Assembly: GCA_041687475.1 (NCBI GenBank)
Contig: JAWLBW010000066.1
Location: 1 to 17,392, forward strand
Direction of reading: 5' to 3'
DNA length: 17,392 nucleotides
From: JAWLBW01 sp041687475
Lineage (GTDB): Bacteria; J088; JAWLBW01
Notes under the pieces: model-generated
Database searches by the model: none
What the model was told of the DNA's origin: nothing
The model's input: the letters and a program-made list of their open reading frames with translations, nothing else
Position numbers and translations under genes: made by a program
Shown here: positions 9,566-16,569 of the stretch, in pieces
How positions within the stretch are numbered: position 1 is the first letter of the stretch
How the letters are laid out: each line of letters starts with the position of its first letter

Positions 9566-9849
9566 CGTTTTCTCCGCAATATTCGGTTTCTGGTGTAGAG
9601 AGAACCGACCGGCGACAGGATGGGAGAGCAATGGTGTGCGGTACTCGCCTCTCTCTGCCATGAATAGCAGAGACTGCGGGCCTGCACGCCCGCAACCGCA
9701 CGCCGTCATACCGTCATCGGGAAAGGCGACTCCCGATATAATATCCGGCTGCTGTTGATTCGCTACTATGATTCTTTCAATCCAGCTATATTGCCACGTG
9801 GGCTGCCGTACGCTAAGCTTAATGTCCTTACCCGCGACCGGTGACTCAC
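9566..9849. other. Divergent control region, spondin gene / protease gene
   Basis: A 284-base region without a gene. A consensus TATAAT at 9737-9742 (plus) is a candidate -10 element for the protease gene, but the -35 position reads TCATCG, a poor match. A second -10-like TATGAT is at 9767-9772, also without a good -35. A perfect hairpin lies at 9675-9694. No -24/-12 pair was found on either strand. The spondin ribbon of regulation cannot be resolved further by eye. Confidence 0.35.
9675..9694. repeat. Perfect inverted repeat in the divergent region
   Basis: TGCGGGC (9675-9681) and GCCCGCA (9688-9694) form 7-bp arms around a six-base spacer. It lies about 110 bases before the spondin start and about 155 before the protease start. 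It may be an operator or a leader hairpin. No T-run follows on either strand, so an intrinsic terminator is unlikely. Confidence 0.4.
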
Positions 9850-11607
9850 ATGGCGAATGACGAAGACAAGAAGGAAGACCGTAGCAGTGCCTACTTCGAA
9901 GGAACCCCTGGCTGGCAGCCTCAGAAGGAAAGCGCCGATGAGAAAATAGCGTGTCCGCTGTGCGCGAGCCGTATCAACCCGGGTGAGCTCTCATGCTGGG
10001 TGTGCGGTGGGCAGCTCGTTGCGGTGATCGAGGTTCATGCGACCCGCAGTCCACAGATTTCATATGCGGCCGCAAAGTTGCTTGCGCCCGTACAGACGCA
10101 GCGAGACTTCAACCTGGCTCAGTTCGCCAAACAATCACAGAATGTCGGGCAGCTCGTACAGGTCGGACTGACCCTGCCCGATGCACTTGAGCTGGCAGCC
10201 GAAATTTGCCGGGCGGGTGCTGTTGCCGAGGCATATCTTATCGGAGCCGAGCCTGAAAAACCGGCCGCAGACAACGCTTCGTTCTTCGAGAACCTGTTGG
10301 ATACGGTGCAGTCGAATTGGAAGCTGCTGGCTACCTTGGGCATCATTGCGGGACTCGCACTTGCGGCGAAAGGCCTGTTACCCGAAAAGGGCGTATACCT
10401 CGACCCGATCATGGAGCACTCGACTGCCGATATGTATTCAGGAAGAGTGGCTGCCGGGGTAGAATCCGAGACTGTTGCCGAGCGTACAAAGAAAACGTCA
10501 GCGGCCGTCGGGGCGACTGGAAAGGAAACATCTGCTCAGGAGCAGGCAAAAGCGGTGGAAGCTTTCAGCTTCGCCAGCGTCAAGCCGTCTGTTGTTACCG
10601 TGCTGACGCCTGAAGGAGGGCAGGGCTCGGGCTTCATCGCAGCCCCGGGCTATGTCATTACCAACCATCACGTCGTTTCCAGGATACAGCCAGGCGAGCG
10701 CCTGCGCATAAGATTCAATGACAAGGTTCGCACGGTCGAGAAGACGGTCGTTCTCGATCGCGTTCGACCGGCGCACGATCTGGCTCTACTCCGATGCGAT
10801 GACGGCTGTGGAAGCCGCAAGGTACTGCCGCTGGGCGAAGCTACTTCGCTTGAGGTCGGCGACGAAGTGTACGCAGTGGGAAGCCCCGGTGGCCTCGAGT
10901 TGTCGCTTACAAAGGGCATCATCAGCCAGCGTGGACGGCGGCTTGATCAGTTGGTTCTTCTTCAATCCGACGTATCGGTCAACCCCGGCAACAGCGGCGG
11001 CCCACTTTTCGACAAGACGGGCAGGGTCGTGGGGGTCGTGGTAGGTAAACTACAGGGGGCCGAAGGTATCGGGTTCATCATTCCCATCGAATATGCGTTT
11101 CAGGGAACCGACCCGTTGTTGAAGGGAATCATTGATACCTTGCCGCACTACAGTCCCGCGATGTCCAAGCTCATTGTCGGAGCAACAGACCTTCCATTCT
11201 CCAGGCCCGATTCGGGAACACCCACCCTCGCCCAGCCATCGGATGGTAGCTTTTCACTCACCGGAGCTTACGTTCTTGAGCGCTATCGCAACGGGTATGC
11301 GCTTTTCTTTGAACTCGAGCTGCCCATCGATGAGCAGCTTGATACTTCCGACGAAGCTTTCGTTATGGAGCTTTCTTCACGCGGCGAGGTGGTGCGTTTG
11401 CCGCTCGGACGGGTTCGCCCCGTGTCGAAGCTGTCAAGGCACGGCGATGGTACGGCGACCTATCGTTTCGAATATGCCGGTGTCTATGTCGGGGCACTGA
11501 GCCTGCGCAGCAGCAACGTGCGTGTTGTCTACAAAGAGATAATGGGCAGTAATGTCGCGAAGTTTGAAATTCCCAGGGTAGAGCTCAATATCTCGCTTAA
11601 TCGCTGA
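9850..11607 (+). CDS. Zinc-ribbon, membrane-anchored trypsin-like serine protease
   Basis: A 585-residue protein of unusual architecture. The N-terminal part carries a zinc ribbon: C35-x2-C38 and C49-x2-C52. A helical stretch (about 75-132) of unknown fold follows, then one hydrophobic segment (about 158-175, LLATLGIIAGLALAA) as a membrane anchor. After an Ala/Lys/Glu-rich linker comes a chymotrypsin-fold protease domain (about 240-415) of the HtrA/Do type. H274 is in TNHHVV, D310 in AHDLALL and S382 in GNSGGPL, so the triad is complete. C316/C320 could form a disulfide. No PDZ domain is seen; residues 425-585 form an unrecognised, probably beta-rich region. The zinc ribbon is probably cytoplasmic and the protease outside, but the charges flanking the anchor are ambiguous. 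An in-frame GTG at 9841 is an alternative start. Confidence 0.85.
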   Translation: MANDEDKKEDRSSAYFEGTPGWQPQKESADEKIACPLCASRINPGELSCWVCGGQLVAVIEVHATRSPQISYAAAKLLAPVQTQRDFNLAQFAKQSQNVGQLVQVGLTLPDALELAAEICRAGAVAEAYLIGAEPEKPAADNASFFENLLDTVQSNWKLLATLGIIAGLALAAKGLLPEKGVYLDPIMEHSTADMYSGRVAAGVESETVAERTKKTSAAVGATGKETSAQEQAKAVEAFSFASVKPSVVTVLTPEGGQGSGFIAAPGYVITNHHVVSRIQPGERLRIRFNDKVRTVEKTVVLDRVRPAHDLALLRCDDGCGSRKVLPLGEATSLEVGDEVYAVGSPGGLELSLTKGIISQRGRRLDQLVLLQSDVSVNPGNSGGPLFDKTGRVVGVVVGKLQGAEGIGFIIPIEYAFQGTDPLLKGIIDTLPHYSPAMSKLIVGATDLPFSRPDSGTPTLAQPSDGSFSLTGAYVLERYRNGYALFFELELPIDEQLDTSDEAFVMELSSRGEVVRLPLGRVRPVSKLSRHGDGTATYRFEYAGVYVGALSLRSSNVRVVYKEIMGSNVAKFEIPRVELNISLNR

Positions 11608-11630
11608 GCGAGCTCGCGGACGGCTCTTGC

Positions 11631-11648
11631 CGGTGCGTAGGAGCACCG
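11631..11648. terminator. Hairpin between convergent protease and desaturase genes
   Basis: CGGTGC (11631-11636) pairs with GCACCG (11643-11648) around a six-base loop, in the 45-base gap between two converging genes. A perfect 10-bp palindrome GCGAGCTCGC at 11608-11617 directly follows the protease stop. Neither has a T-run, so a terminator role rests on position rather than on a full intrinsic signature. Confidence 0.4.
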
Positions 11649-11652
11649 AGAC

Positions 11653-12621
11653 TCAGGCAGGCCGGGTTACCAGCTTCAGTACGGCAAGGTACCCCGGGGC
11701 GGTGTGGCATTCGTCAAGCAGGCCTTTCTCGCGCAACAGCCTGTTCATTTTACGCAGGCGGTAGTGGGGTACCGTCATGAGCAGGTGGTGCTCGAGGTGG
11801 TAGTTTACGTGGTGGGGGGCAACCGTCAGCCGGGCAAGCCACCCGGCCATCGTCGTGCGGGTGTTGCGAAAGGGGTTGTCGGTCTGGTCCGTGCAGGCAT
11901 GTTCGGCAATGGCCCTGATGCGCACGAACAGACTGAATGTCGTGCACCACGAGCCGACCCACAGCAGATAGAGCCAGCCGTGGCCGAGCGCGTACAACAC
12001 GCCGAAGAGTGTAAGGTTCGTCAGCAGAACGGGGCCGAAGTTGCGTGCGCCGGTCAGTACGACATCGGACAGCCTGCGCCCGGTCTGGTCGATGCGCCGC
12101 GTGGTGGTCGAGGCCGTATACTCAAGGTACCCGAAATCCATCATGAGCAGGCCCACGATACGCTTGAGCGCGGCGATGCCGGTAATGTCGCGAAGAAATT
12201 TGCGCGCCAGGCCGCTTTTCGTGGTGGGGAAAGGAGTGACCAGGCCCAGATCGGGGTCGCGCTCGGTACCGGTGAACGAATGATGCCGCAGATGATGTGT
12301 CCGGTAGGCGTGAAGGTGCTGCCAGGTGGGGGCGGCGCACAGCCATTCGCCGACAATGTCGTTCAGGCGACGTGAGGCGAAGAGTGAGCGATGCGAGGCT
12401 TCGTGCATGAGAATGGCCAGTGCCAGATGCCGTCCGCCGAGAACCAGCAGGGCTACCACAATCGTCACCACATTCGCCTGCCAGGCCACCAGCGCAAAGG
12501 ACGCGGCAATCAGGCCCCAGGTCGTGAGCACCGACAACCAGCCTTCACGGTCGGTGGGGGTAACCAGGTTCTTGATTTCTTCGCGCGTGAGTACGTCGGT
12601 TATGCGCCGGGCTGCAGGCAT
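11653..12621 (-). CDS. Membrane fatty acid desaturase-family protein
   Basis: A 322-residue integral membrane di-iron enzyme. The three histidine boxes of the family are intact: HEASH at 73-77, HLRHH at 110-114 and HLEHH at 275-279, with further conserved-type H241. Hydrophobic segments near 32-48, 50-72, 155-166 and 195-225 would hold the boxes at the cytoplasmic face. Members use O2 and an electron donor to introduce double bonds or hydroxyl groups into acyl lipids or, in relatives, carotenoids; the substrate cannot be told. The start chosen is the ATG giving MPAARRITDV, preceded by AGAGAG; an ATG 13 codons upstream lacks a ribosome site, and the frame open to 12816 would add 65 low-complexity residues. 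It converges on the protease gene. Confidence 0.88.
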   Translation of the reverse strand: MPAARRITDVLTREEIKNLVTPTDREGWLSVLTTWGLIAASFALVAWQANVVTIVVALLVLGGRHLALAILMHEASHRSLFASRRLNDIVGEWLCAAPTWQHLHAYRTHHLRHHSFTGTERDPDLGLVTPFPTTKSGLARKFLRDITGIAALKRIVGLLMMDFGYLEYTASTTTRRIDQTGRRLSDVVLTGARNFGPVLLTNLTLFGVLYALGHGWLYLLWVGSWCTTFSLFVRIRAIAEHACTDQTDNPFRNTRTTMAGWLARLTVAPHHVNYHLEHHLLMTVPHYRLRKMNRLLREKGLLDECHTAPGYLAVLKLVTRPA

Positions 12622-12882
12622 GCGGTCTCTCTTGTTCCGAAAAACTGAACTCCCATTCATGATTTTACTGAATCGTCCGTTCGTGCTCCACCCGGCGAGC
12701 CGCCGGAGCATGAACGACATGGGAAAAAAGGGCTTTTTCGGGGGGAAGCTTCGCCCCTTCCACAAACGGGAGCAGGGGCCAGGCTTGCCGCTTTTGTCAC
12801 GCCCCGAGGCAGTCACCTGGGAGAAAGCAGGCCCCCCGCTGCTTCGGCTGGTGCCCAGGGCTTCTTCCCCTTTGTATGTTCC

Positions 12883-12911
12883 TTGACGGGTGCGGGCGGG
12901 GTAGTTATGAT
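12883..12911 (+). promoter_or_regulatory. Sigma70-type promoter of the ffh operon
   Basis: TTGACG (12883-12888) and TATGAT (12906-12911) are separated by exactly 17 bases. Each hexamer differs from consensus at a single position, making this the best sigma70 promoter in the window. Transcription would start near 12918, about 200 bases before the ffh ATG. Confidence 0.78.
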
Positions 12912-12917
12912 ATTAAA

Positions 12918-13119
12918 CTGTATCTGTGACGACCGACGGGAGATGTGTACCCAACGGTCGGGCCCTGGCAGCAGCCTCTGAAGGCAGTCTTCGGAAACCC
13001 GCAAGTGCCGTTCATGCTGCAGAAGACTACGATTTTGATGCGCCCGCTCGGGGCGGTGTGAACATTTTTACTACCAAGGGGATGTGCCTTGCACGGGCCG
13101 GAGGGGGTAGGTTCGCTGT
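12918..13119 (+). promoter_or_regulatory. Long structured leader of ffh, or a small RNA
   Basis: From the predicted start the RNA can form several helices. CGACCG (12930-12935) pairs with CGGTCG (12955-12960). GCAGCA (12968-12973) pairs with TGCTGC (13015-13020). AGTCTTC (12986-12992) pairs with GAAGACT (13022-13028). GGCA (12983-12986) can alternatively pair with TGCC (13006-13009). The second and third helices cross, so they form either a pseudoknot or alternative states. A GC hairpin at 13041-13055 (CGCCC/GGGCG) is followed by T5 only at 13065-13069, ten bases too late for a good terminator. It matches no riboswitch I know and lacks the GGAAGCAG core of SRP RNA. The ffh ribosome site (GGAGGGGG) lies at the leader's end. 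Confidence 0.4.
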
Positions 13120-14487
13120 ATGTTTGACGCACTGTCGGACAAATTGACCGCGACCGCGCGCAAGTTGCGTGGTTACGGCAAGATTCGCGAGAGCAACATC
13201 GAAGAGGCTCTGCGCGACGTTCGCCTCAGCTTGCTCGAGGCCGACGTCAACTTCCGCGTGGTGAAGGAATTCATCGACGCGGTGAAGGTGCGCGCCCTCG
13301 GTGCCGAAGTGCTTGAAAGCGTAAGCCCGAGCCAGCAGTTCATCAAGATTGTGCACGACGAGCTGGTGAGCGTGCTCGGCGGCGAGAACCCCGGACTCGA
13401 CCTCAAGGCCAAGCCCCCGGTCGCCATTATGATGGTGGGGCTGCAGGGCTCGGGTAAGACGACCACCACCGGTAAGCTGGCGCTGCGCCTGAAGAAGGAC
13501 AAGCGACGCGTATACCTGGTTCCTGCCGACGTGCAGCGCCCCGCCGCCATTGAACAGCTCAAGACCCTGGCCAAGCAGATTGACGTCGACTTTTACCCCA
13601 CGGCGCCCGGCGACAAGCCGGTCAAGATTGCCAAGCGGGCGTTGAAGGAAGCCGAGCTGCAGGGCTATGACGTCGTTATTTTCGACACCGCGGGCCGCCT
13701 TGCCATCGACGAACCGTTGATGAAGGAGCTGGTTGCCCTGAAGGAAGAGGTCGACCCTACCGAGGTTCTCTTCGTCGCCGACTCGATGACGGGTCAGGAC
13801 GCCGTGAAAACGGCCGAGAAGTTCAACCAGGTGCTCGACTTTACCGGGGTCGTGCTTACGAAGATGGACGGCGATGCCCGCGGCGGCGCGGCGCTTTCCA
13901 TCAAACACGTGACCGGCAAGCCCATCAAGTTTGCCGGCATGGGCGAAAAACTGACCGACCTCGAAGTCTTCGACCCCCAGCGGGTGGCCAACCGCATGCT
14001 CGATATGGGCGATGTCGTGGCCCTCGTCGAGCGTGCCGCCGAAGTCGTCGACGTCGATGACGCGCAGCGCATGACGCAGCGCCTGATGAACAATCAGTTT
14101 TCGCTCGAAGACTTTCTCTCCCAGCTTCGTACCATGAAGAAGTTCGGCTCGCTGGAAAGCATGCTGAAAATGATTCCGGGCTCGAAGCAGATGGTGAAGG
14201 ATTCGGCCGACCTGAGCGCGGCCGAAAGAGAGCTTAAGAAAACGGAAGCCATCATCAACTCGATGACGGCGGCCGAGAGGCGCGATCACACGTTGCTGAA
14301 TGGTAATCGCCGCAAGCGAATTGCCATGGGCAGCGGTACCGAGGTTTCGGACGTGAACCGCGTCGTCAAGAACTATCTGGAGATGCGCAAGATGATTTCC
14401 CGTGTGCAGAAGATGGGCATGGGCAAGATGATGCGCAATCTCATGCGCGGGGGTGGCGGTGGCATGCCCCCGGGGTTCGGAATGTGA
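13120..14487 (+). CDS. ffh: Signal recognition particle GTPase Ffh
   Basis: A 455-residue SRP54-type protein. With SRP RNA it binds signal sequences on the ribosome and delivers the complex to FtsY at the membrane. The N domain is at 1-85. The G domain has G1 GLQGSGKTT at 107-115, the DVQRPAA insertion-box-type motif at 137-143, DTAGR at 189-193 and TKMDGDARGG at 247-256. The methionine-rich M domain (about 300-445) includes MIPGSKQM and the RRKRIAMGSGT RNA/signal-binding helices, ending in a Gly/Met-rich tail. Length is normal for the family. GGAGGGGG precedes the ATG at moderate spacing. It is the first gene of a six-gene run with rpsP, rimM, trmD and rplS, a gene order common in many bacteria. 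Confidence 0.98.
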   Translation: MFDALSDKLTATARKLRGYGKIRESNIEEALRDVRLSLLEADVNFRVVKEFIDAVKVRALGAEVLESVSPSQQFIKIVHDELVSVLGGENPGLDLKAKPPVAIMMVGLQGSGKTTTTGKLALRLKKDKRRVYLVPADVQRPAAIEQLKTLAKQIDVDFYPTAPGDKPVKIAKRALKEAELQGYDVVIFDTAGRLAIDEPLMKELVALKEEVDPTEVLFVADSMTGQDAVKTAEKFNQVLDFTGVVLTKMDGDARGGAALSIKHVTGKPIKFAGMGEKLTDLEVFDPQRVANRMLDMGDVVALVERAAEVVDVDDAQRMTQRLMNNQFSLEDFLSQLRTMKKFGSLESMLKMIPGSKQMVKDSADLSAAERELKKTEAIINSMTAAERRDHTLLNGNRRKRIAMGSGTEVSDVNRVVKNYLEMRKMISRVQKMGMGKMMRNLMRGGGGGMPPGFGM

Positions 14488-14497
14488 TTTTTCTTCT

Positions 14498-14520
14498 TCT
14501 CCCCGCTTGGTAAGGGGAGA
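14498..14520 (+). repeat. Hairpin between ffh and rpsP
   Basis: TCTCCCC (14498-14504) pairs perfectly with GGGGAGA (14514-14520) around a nine-base loop. The T-rich stretch precedes the stem on the plus strand and no T-run follows, so it is not an intrinsic terminator for the operon. It lies just before the rpsP ribosome site GAGGAG (14528-14533). It could stabilise or process the mRNA, helping to set the different outputs needed for Ffh and ribosomal protein S16. Confidence 0.5.
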
Positions 14521-14538
14521 GAGTTTGAGGAGTACTCA

Positions 14539-14787
14539 ATGGTCAAGATTCGCCTGGCCCGTGGTGGCGCCAAGAAGAAGCCTTTCTACCGTATCGTGGT
14601 AGCTGATGAAGACGCGCGTCGCGACGGCCGCTTCCTTGAGAAGCTCGGCACCTACAATCCGCACAGCCAGGAAGCTTCCGTCGAAGTGAAGGAAGAGCGC
14701 CTGCGTCACTGGATTTCGCAGGGCGCCCAGACGACCGATACGGTTCGTTCGCTGCTGAAGAAGCAGGGCATCAGCCTGCAGGCCTGA
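14539..14787 (+). CDS. rpsP: 30S ribosomal protein S16
   Basis: An 82-residue protein of normal length that binds 16S rRNA and is needed for early 30S subunit assembly. The N-terminal signature MVKIRLARGGAKKKPFYRIVV and the following DARRDGR and LGTYNP segments are characteristic. A good Shine-Dalgarno (GAGGAG) stands 5 bases before the ATG. The gene lies 51 bases after ffh and 13 before rimM. The small KH-domain RNA-binding gene often found after rpsP in other phyla is absent here. Confidence 0.98.
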   Translation: MVKIRLARGGAKKKPFYRIVVADEDARRDGRFLEKLGTYNPHSQEASVEVKEERLRHWISQGAQTTDTVRSLLKKQGISLQA

Positions 14788-14800
14788 GCGGGAGCCGACC

Positions 14801-15346
14801 TTGCACGCGTCGTCGGGGCAATCGTCGCCGGGGGAAACTTCGGACGACGAGCTTGTCGTCATCGGCCGTATCGTTCGCACCCATGGGGTGCGCGGCGAGG
14901 TTCGCGTGGCGCCCGAGAGCGGCGACCCGACGATCTTCGACGAACTCGAGACGGTATATGTAGGCGAGCGGCCCTACCCGATCGTGTCGGCACGCGCCCA
15001 CAAGCGACAGACTCTTCTGTTGCTTGAAGGCGTCAACGGCATGGACGAGGCCCGGGGCCTGCAGGGCAGCGAAGTTTCGGCCTGGCGCAGCCAGTTTCCG
15101 CCCATCGAAGAAGACGATGCGTGGTACTGGCACGACCTGATGGGCAGCGAAGTCGTCGATGCCGACGGCACCGTGCTCGGAACGGTCGATGGCGTGCTCG
15201 AGACGGCGGCGCACGACAACATCGTGCTGCGCCGGCCCGACGGTCGCGAAGCGTTGATACCCTTCGTCGAGGCGATGGTTCTGACGGTAGACGTCGAAGG
15301 GCGCCGTATCGAGGTCGATGTGCCCGAGGGGCTCATCGAAGACTGA
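14801..15346 (+). CDS. rimM: 16S rRNA processing/maturation factor RimM
   Basis: A 181-residue ribosome maturation factor acting on the 30S head region. The N-terminal RimM barrel is at about 20-100 (VIGRIVRTHGVRGEVRV, then the KRQTLLLLEGVNGMDEARGL segment). The PRC-barrel domain is at about 105-178, opening with WYWHDLMGSEV. The start is a TTG at 14801: there is no ATG or GTG before the conserved IGRIVRTHG motif in this frame, and GGGAG at 14790-14794 is correctly spaced. The first 18 residues (Ser/Gly/Asp-rich) precede the usual family start. It sits next to rpsP, whose product also belongs to 30S assembly, and 6 bases before trmD. Confidence 0.96.
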   Translation: MHASSGQSSPGETSDDELVVIGRIVRTHGVRGEVRVAPESGDPTIFDELETVYVGERPYPIVSARAHKRQTLLLLEGVNGMDEARGLQGSEVSAWRSQFPPIEEDDAWYWHDLMGSEVVDADGTVLGTVDGVLETAAHDNIVLRRPDGREALIPFVEAMVLTVDVEGRRIEVDVPEGLIED

Positions 15347-15352
15347 GCGTTC

Positions 15353-16120
15353 ATGCAGATCACGGTTCTGACATTGTTTCCCGAGTATTTCGACTCGCCG
15401 ATGGCCGCCAGCCTGCTGGGCAAGGCCGTCGAGAACGAGCGGGTCGGGTTTCGGACGGTGCAGATTCGAGATTTTGCGCACGACAAGCATCGCACGGTCG
15501 ATGATACGCCTTTCGGGGGCGGCAGCGGCATGGTCATGAAGCCGGAGCCGCTGGTCGAAGCGCTGGAAAGTGTTCCGCCGCGCGAGGGGCAGGTAAGAAT
15601 TCTGCTCACGCCGCGCGGCGAGCGGCTGACGCAACCACTGGTGCGCGAACTGGCCGAGTCTTCCGAGCTCGTGTTTTTATGCGGGCGCTACGAAGGCTTC
15701 GACGAGCGGGTCACCGAGTGGGTCGACCGTGAGATTTCGATCGGCGACTTTGTTCTTTCGGGGGGCGAGCCGGCGGCCTTGATGATTATCGAGGCGGTTG
15801 CGCGACTCGTACCGGGCGTAATGGGCAACGCCGAGAGTGGGGTAGACGAGAGTTTCGGCGAAGGCCTGCTCGAATACCCGCAGTATACGCGCCCGGCCGA
15901 ATTTCGCGGTCGGAAGGTTCCCGACGTTCTGCTGTCGGGGCATCATGCAGCCGTAAGGCGCTGGCGCAGGCAGCAGAGTGTGGTTACGACATGGCGGCGC
16001 AGACCCGACCTGCTCGCGCAGGCGGCCCTGACGCCCGAAGATCAGTATTGGATTGACGAAGCCGCGGCAGCCGAATCCGGTCAGTCGGCAGGCGGTCGGT
16101 CATTTGGCATCAAAGATTAG
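15353..16120 (+). CDS. trmD: tRNA (guanine37-N1)-methyltransferase TrmD
   Basis: A 255-residue SPOUT-class methyltransferase that uses S-adenosylmethionine to methylate G37 next to the anticodon, preventing +1 frameshifts. The motifs that build the trefoil knot and cofactor site are all present: FGGGSGMVMKPEPL (54-67), FLCGRYEGFDERV (108-120), ISIGDFVLSGGEPAAL (128-143) and RLVPGVMGN (151-159). These are followed by the catalytic-loop aspartate region VDESF (D165). The PQYTRP and VLLSGHH segments mark the linker and C-terminal tRNA-binding domain. Length and order fit the family. The ATG lies six bases after the rimM stop, suggesting translational coupling. Confidence 0.98.
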   Translation: MQITVLTLFPEYFDSPMAASLLGKAVENERVGFRTVQIRDFAHDKHRTVDDTPFGGGSGMVMKPEPLVEALESVPPREGQVRILLTPRGERLTQPLVRELAESSELVFLCGRYEGFDERVTEWVDREISIGDFVLSGGEPAALMIIEAVARLVPGVMGNAESGVDESFGEGLLEYPQYTRPAEFRGRKVPDVLLSGHHAAVRRWRRQQSVVTTWRRRPDLLAQAALTPEDQYWIDEAAAAESGQSAGGRSFGIKD

Positions 16121-16152
16121 TTACGGTATTCTTAACGAACCAGGAGACAGTC

Positions 16153-16557
16153 ATGAACGAGGTTATCCGTCAGCTTGAACAGACGGCCCTTCGCAGCGAC
16201 ATTCCCGAGTTTGCCCCCGGCGACACGGTGCGTGTGTCGGTGAAGATTCGCGAAGGTGACAAAGAGCGCGTGCAGGCCTTTGAAGGCGTCTGCATCGCCC
16301 GCAAGAACGGCGGTGCGCGCGAAACGTTCACCGTGCGTAAGGTTTCCTACGGCGTCGGCGTCGAACGTACCTTCCCTTTTCACTCGCCCCGCGTTGAAAA
16401 GATCGAAGTCATGACGCGCGGTCACGTCCGTCGCGCCAAGCTTTACTACCTGCGCGAACTGCGCGGTAAGGCCGCCCGCATTCGCCCCAGCAAGAAGATG
16501 CTGTTCGGCAAGGCGCTGGCTGCCAAGAAGAAGCAGGAAAACAAGGCCGCAGAATAA
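16153..16557 (+). CDS. rplS: 50S ribosomal protein L19
   Basis: A 134-residue protein located at the 30S-50S interface. Recognisable segments are the FAPGDTVRVSVKIREGDKERVQAFEGV core, the NGGARETFTVRKVSYGVGVERTFPFHSP stretch (read in two parts) and the RRAKLYYLRELRGKAARI motif. A lysine-rich C-terminal extension (KKKQENKAAE) is slightly longer than in E. coli (115 residues). AGGAGA stands 6-8 bases before the ATG. It is 32 bases after trmD, with no terminator visible before or after it, so transcription probably continues into the ATPase gene. Confidence 0.98.
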   Translation: MNEVIRQLEQTALRSDIPEFAPGDTVRVSVKIREGDKERVQAFEGVCIARKNGGARETFTVRKVSYGVGVERTFPFHSPRVEKIEVMTRGHVRRAKLYYLRELRGKAARIRPSKKMLFGKALAAKKKQENKAAE

Positions 16558-16569
16558 ACGGCATGAGCC

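Larger units (their letters stand above)
12622..13119. other. Divergent intergenic region, desaturase gene / ffh
   Basis: 498 bases with no credible gene. The left half (12622-12880) is the desaturase upstream region. It holds a near-palindrome around GAAGCTTC with GGGG/CCCC flanks (about 12739-12758) and an A/T-rich inverted patch near 12722-12740; I could not place a minus-strand promoter. The right half carries a near-consensus sigma70 promoter and a long structured leader for ffh. Short frames here are Arg/Pro-rich and not convincing. I found no tRNA and no SRP-RNA signature. Confidence 0.5.

Noticed and set aside
9737..9742. Perfect TATAAT as a firm promoter for the protease gene
   Set aside because: The -35 position (TCATCG) is poor, so it is recorded only as a candidate within the divergent region.
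12326..12886. 186-codon plus-strand frame opposite the desaturase start
   Set aside because: Mostly antisense to the desaturase; the free part is Arg/Pro-rich with no ribosome site or domain.
13041..13069. Intrinsic terminator in the ffh leader
   Set aside because: The 5-bp GC stem is followed by T5 only after a ten-base gap, which is too far for efficient intrinsic termination.
12918..13119. Possible SRP RNA (ffs) next to ffh
   Set aside because: It contains CAGCAGCC but not the GGAAGGAAGCAG-type apical loop needed for Ffh binding, and the flanks do not fold into the long hairpin.
13027..14289. 420-codon open frame on the minus strand across ffh
   Set aside because: Antisense shadow of ffh with a low-complexity His/Leu/Val-rich translation and no ribosome site.
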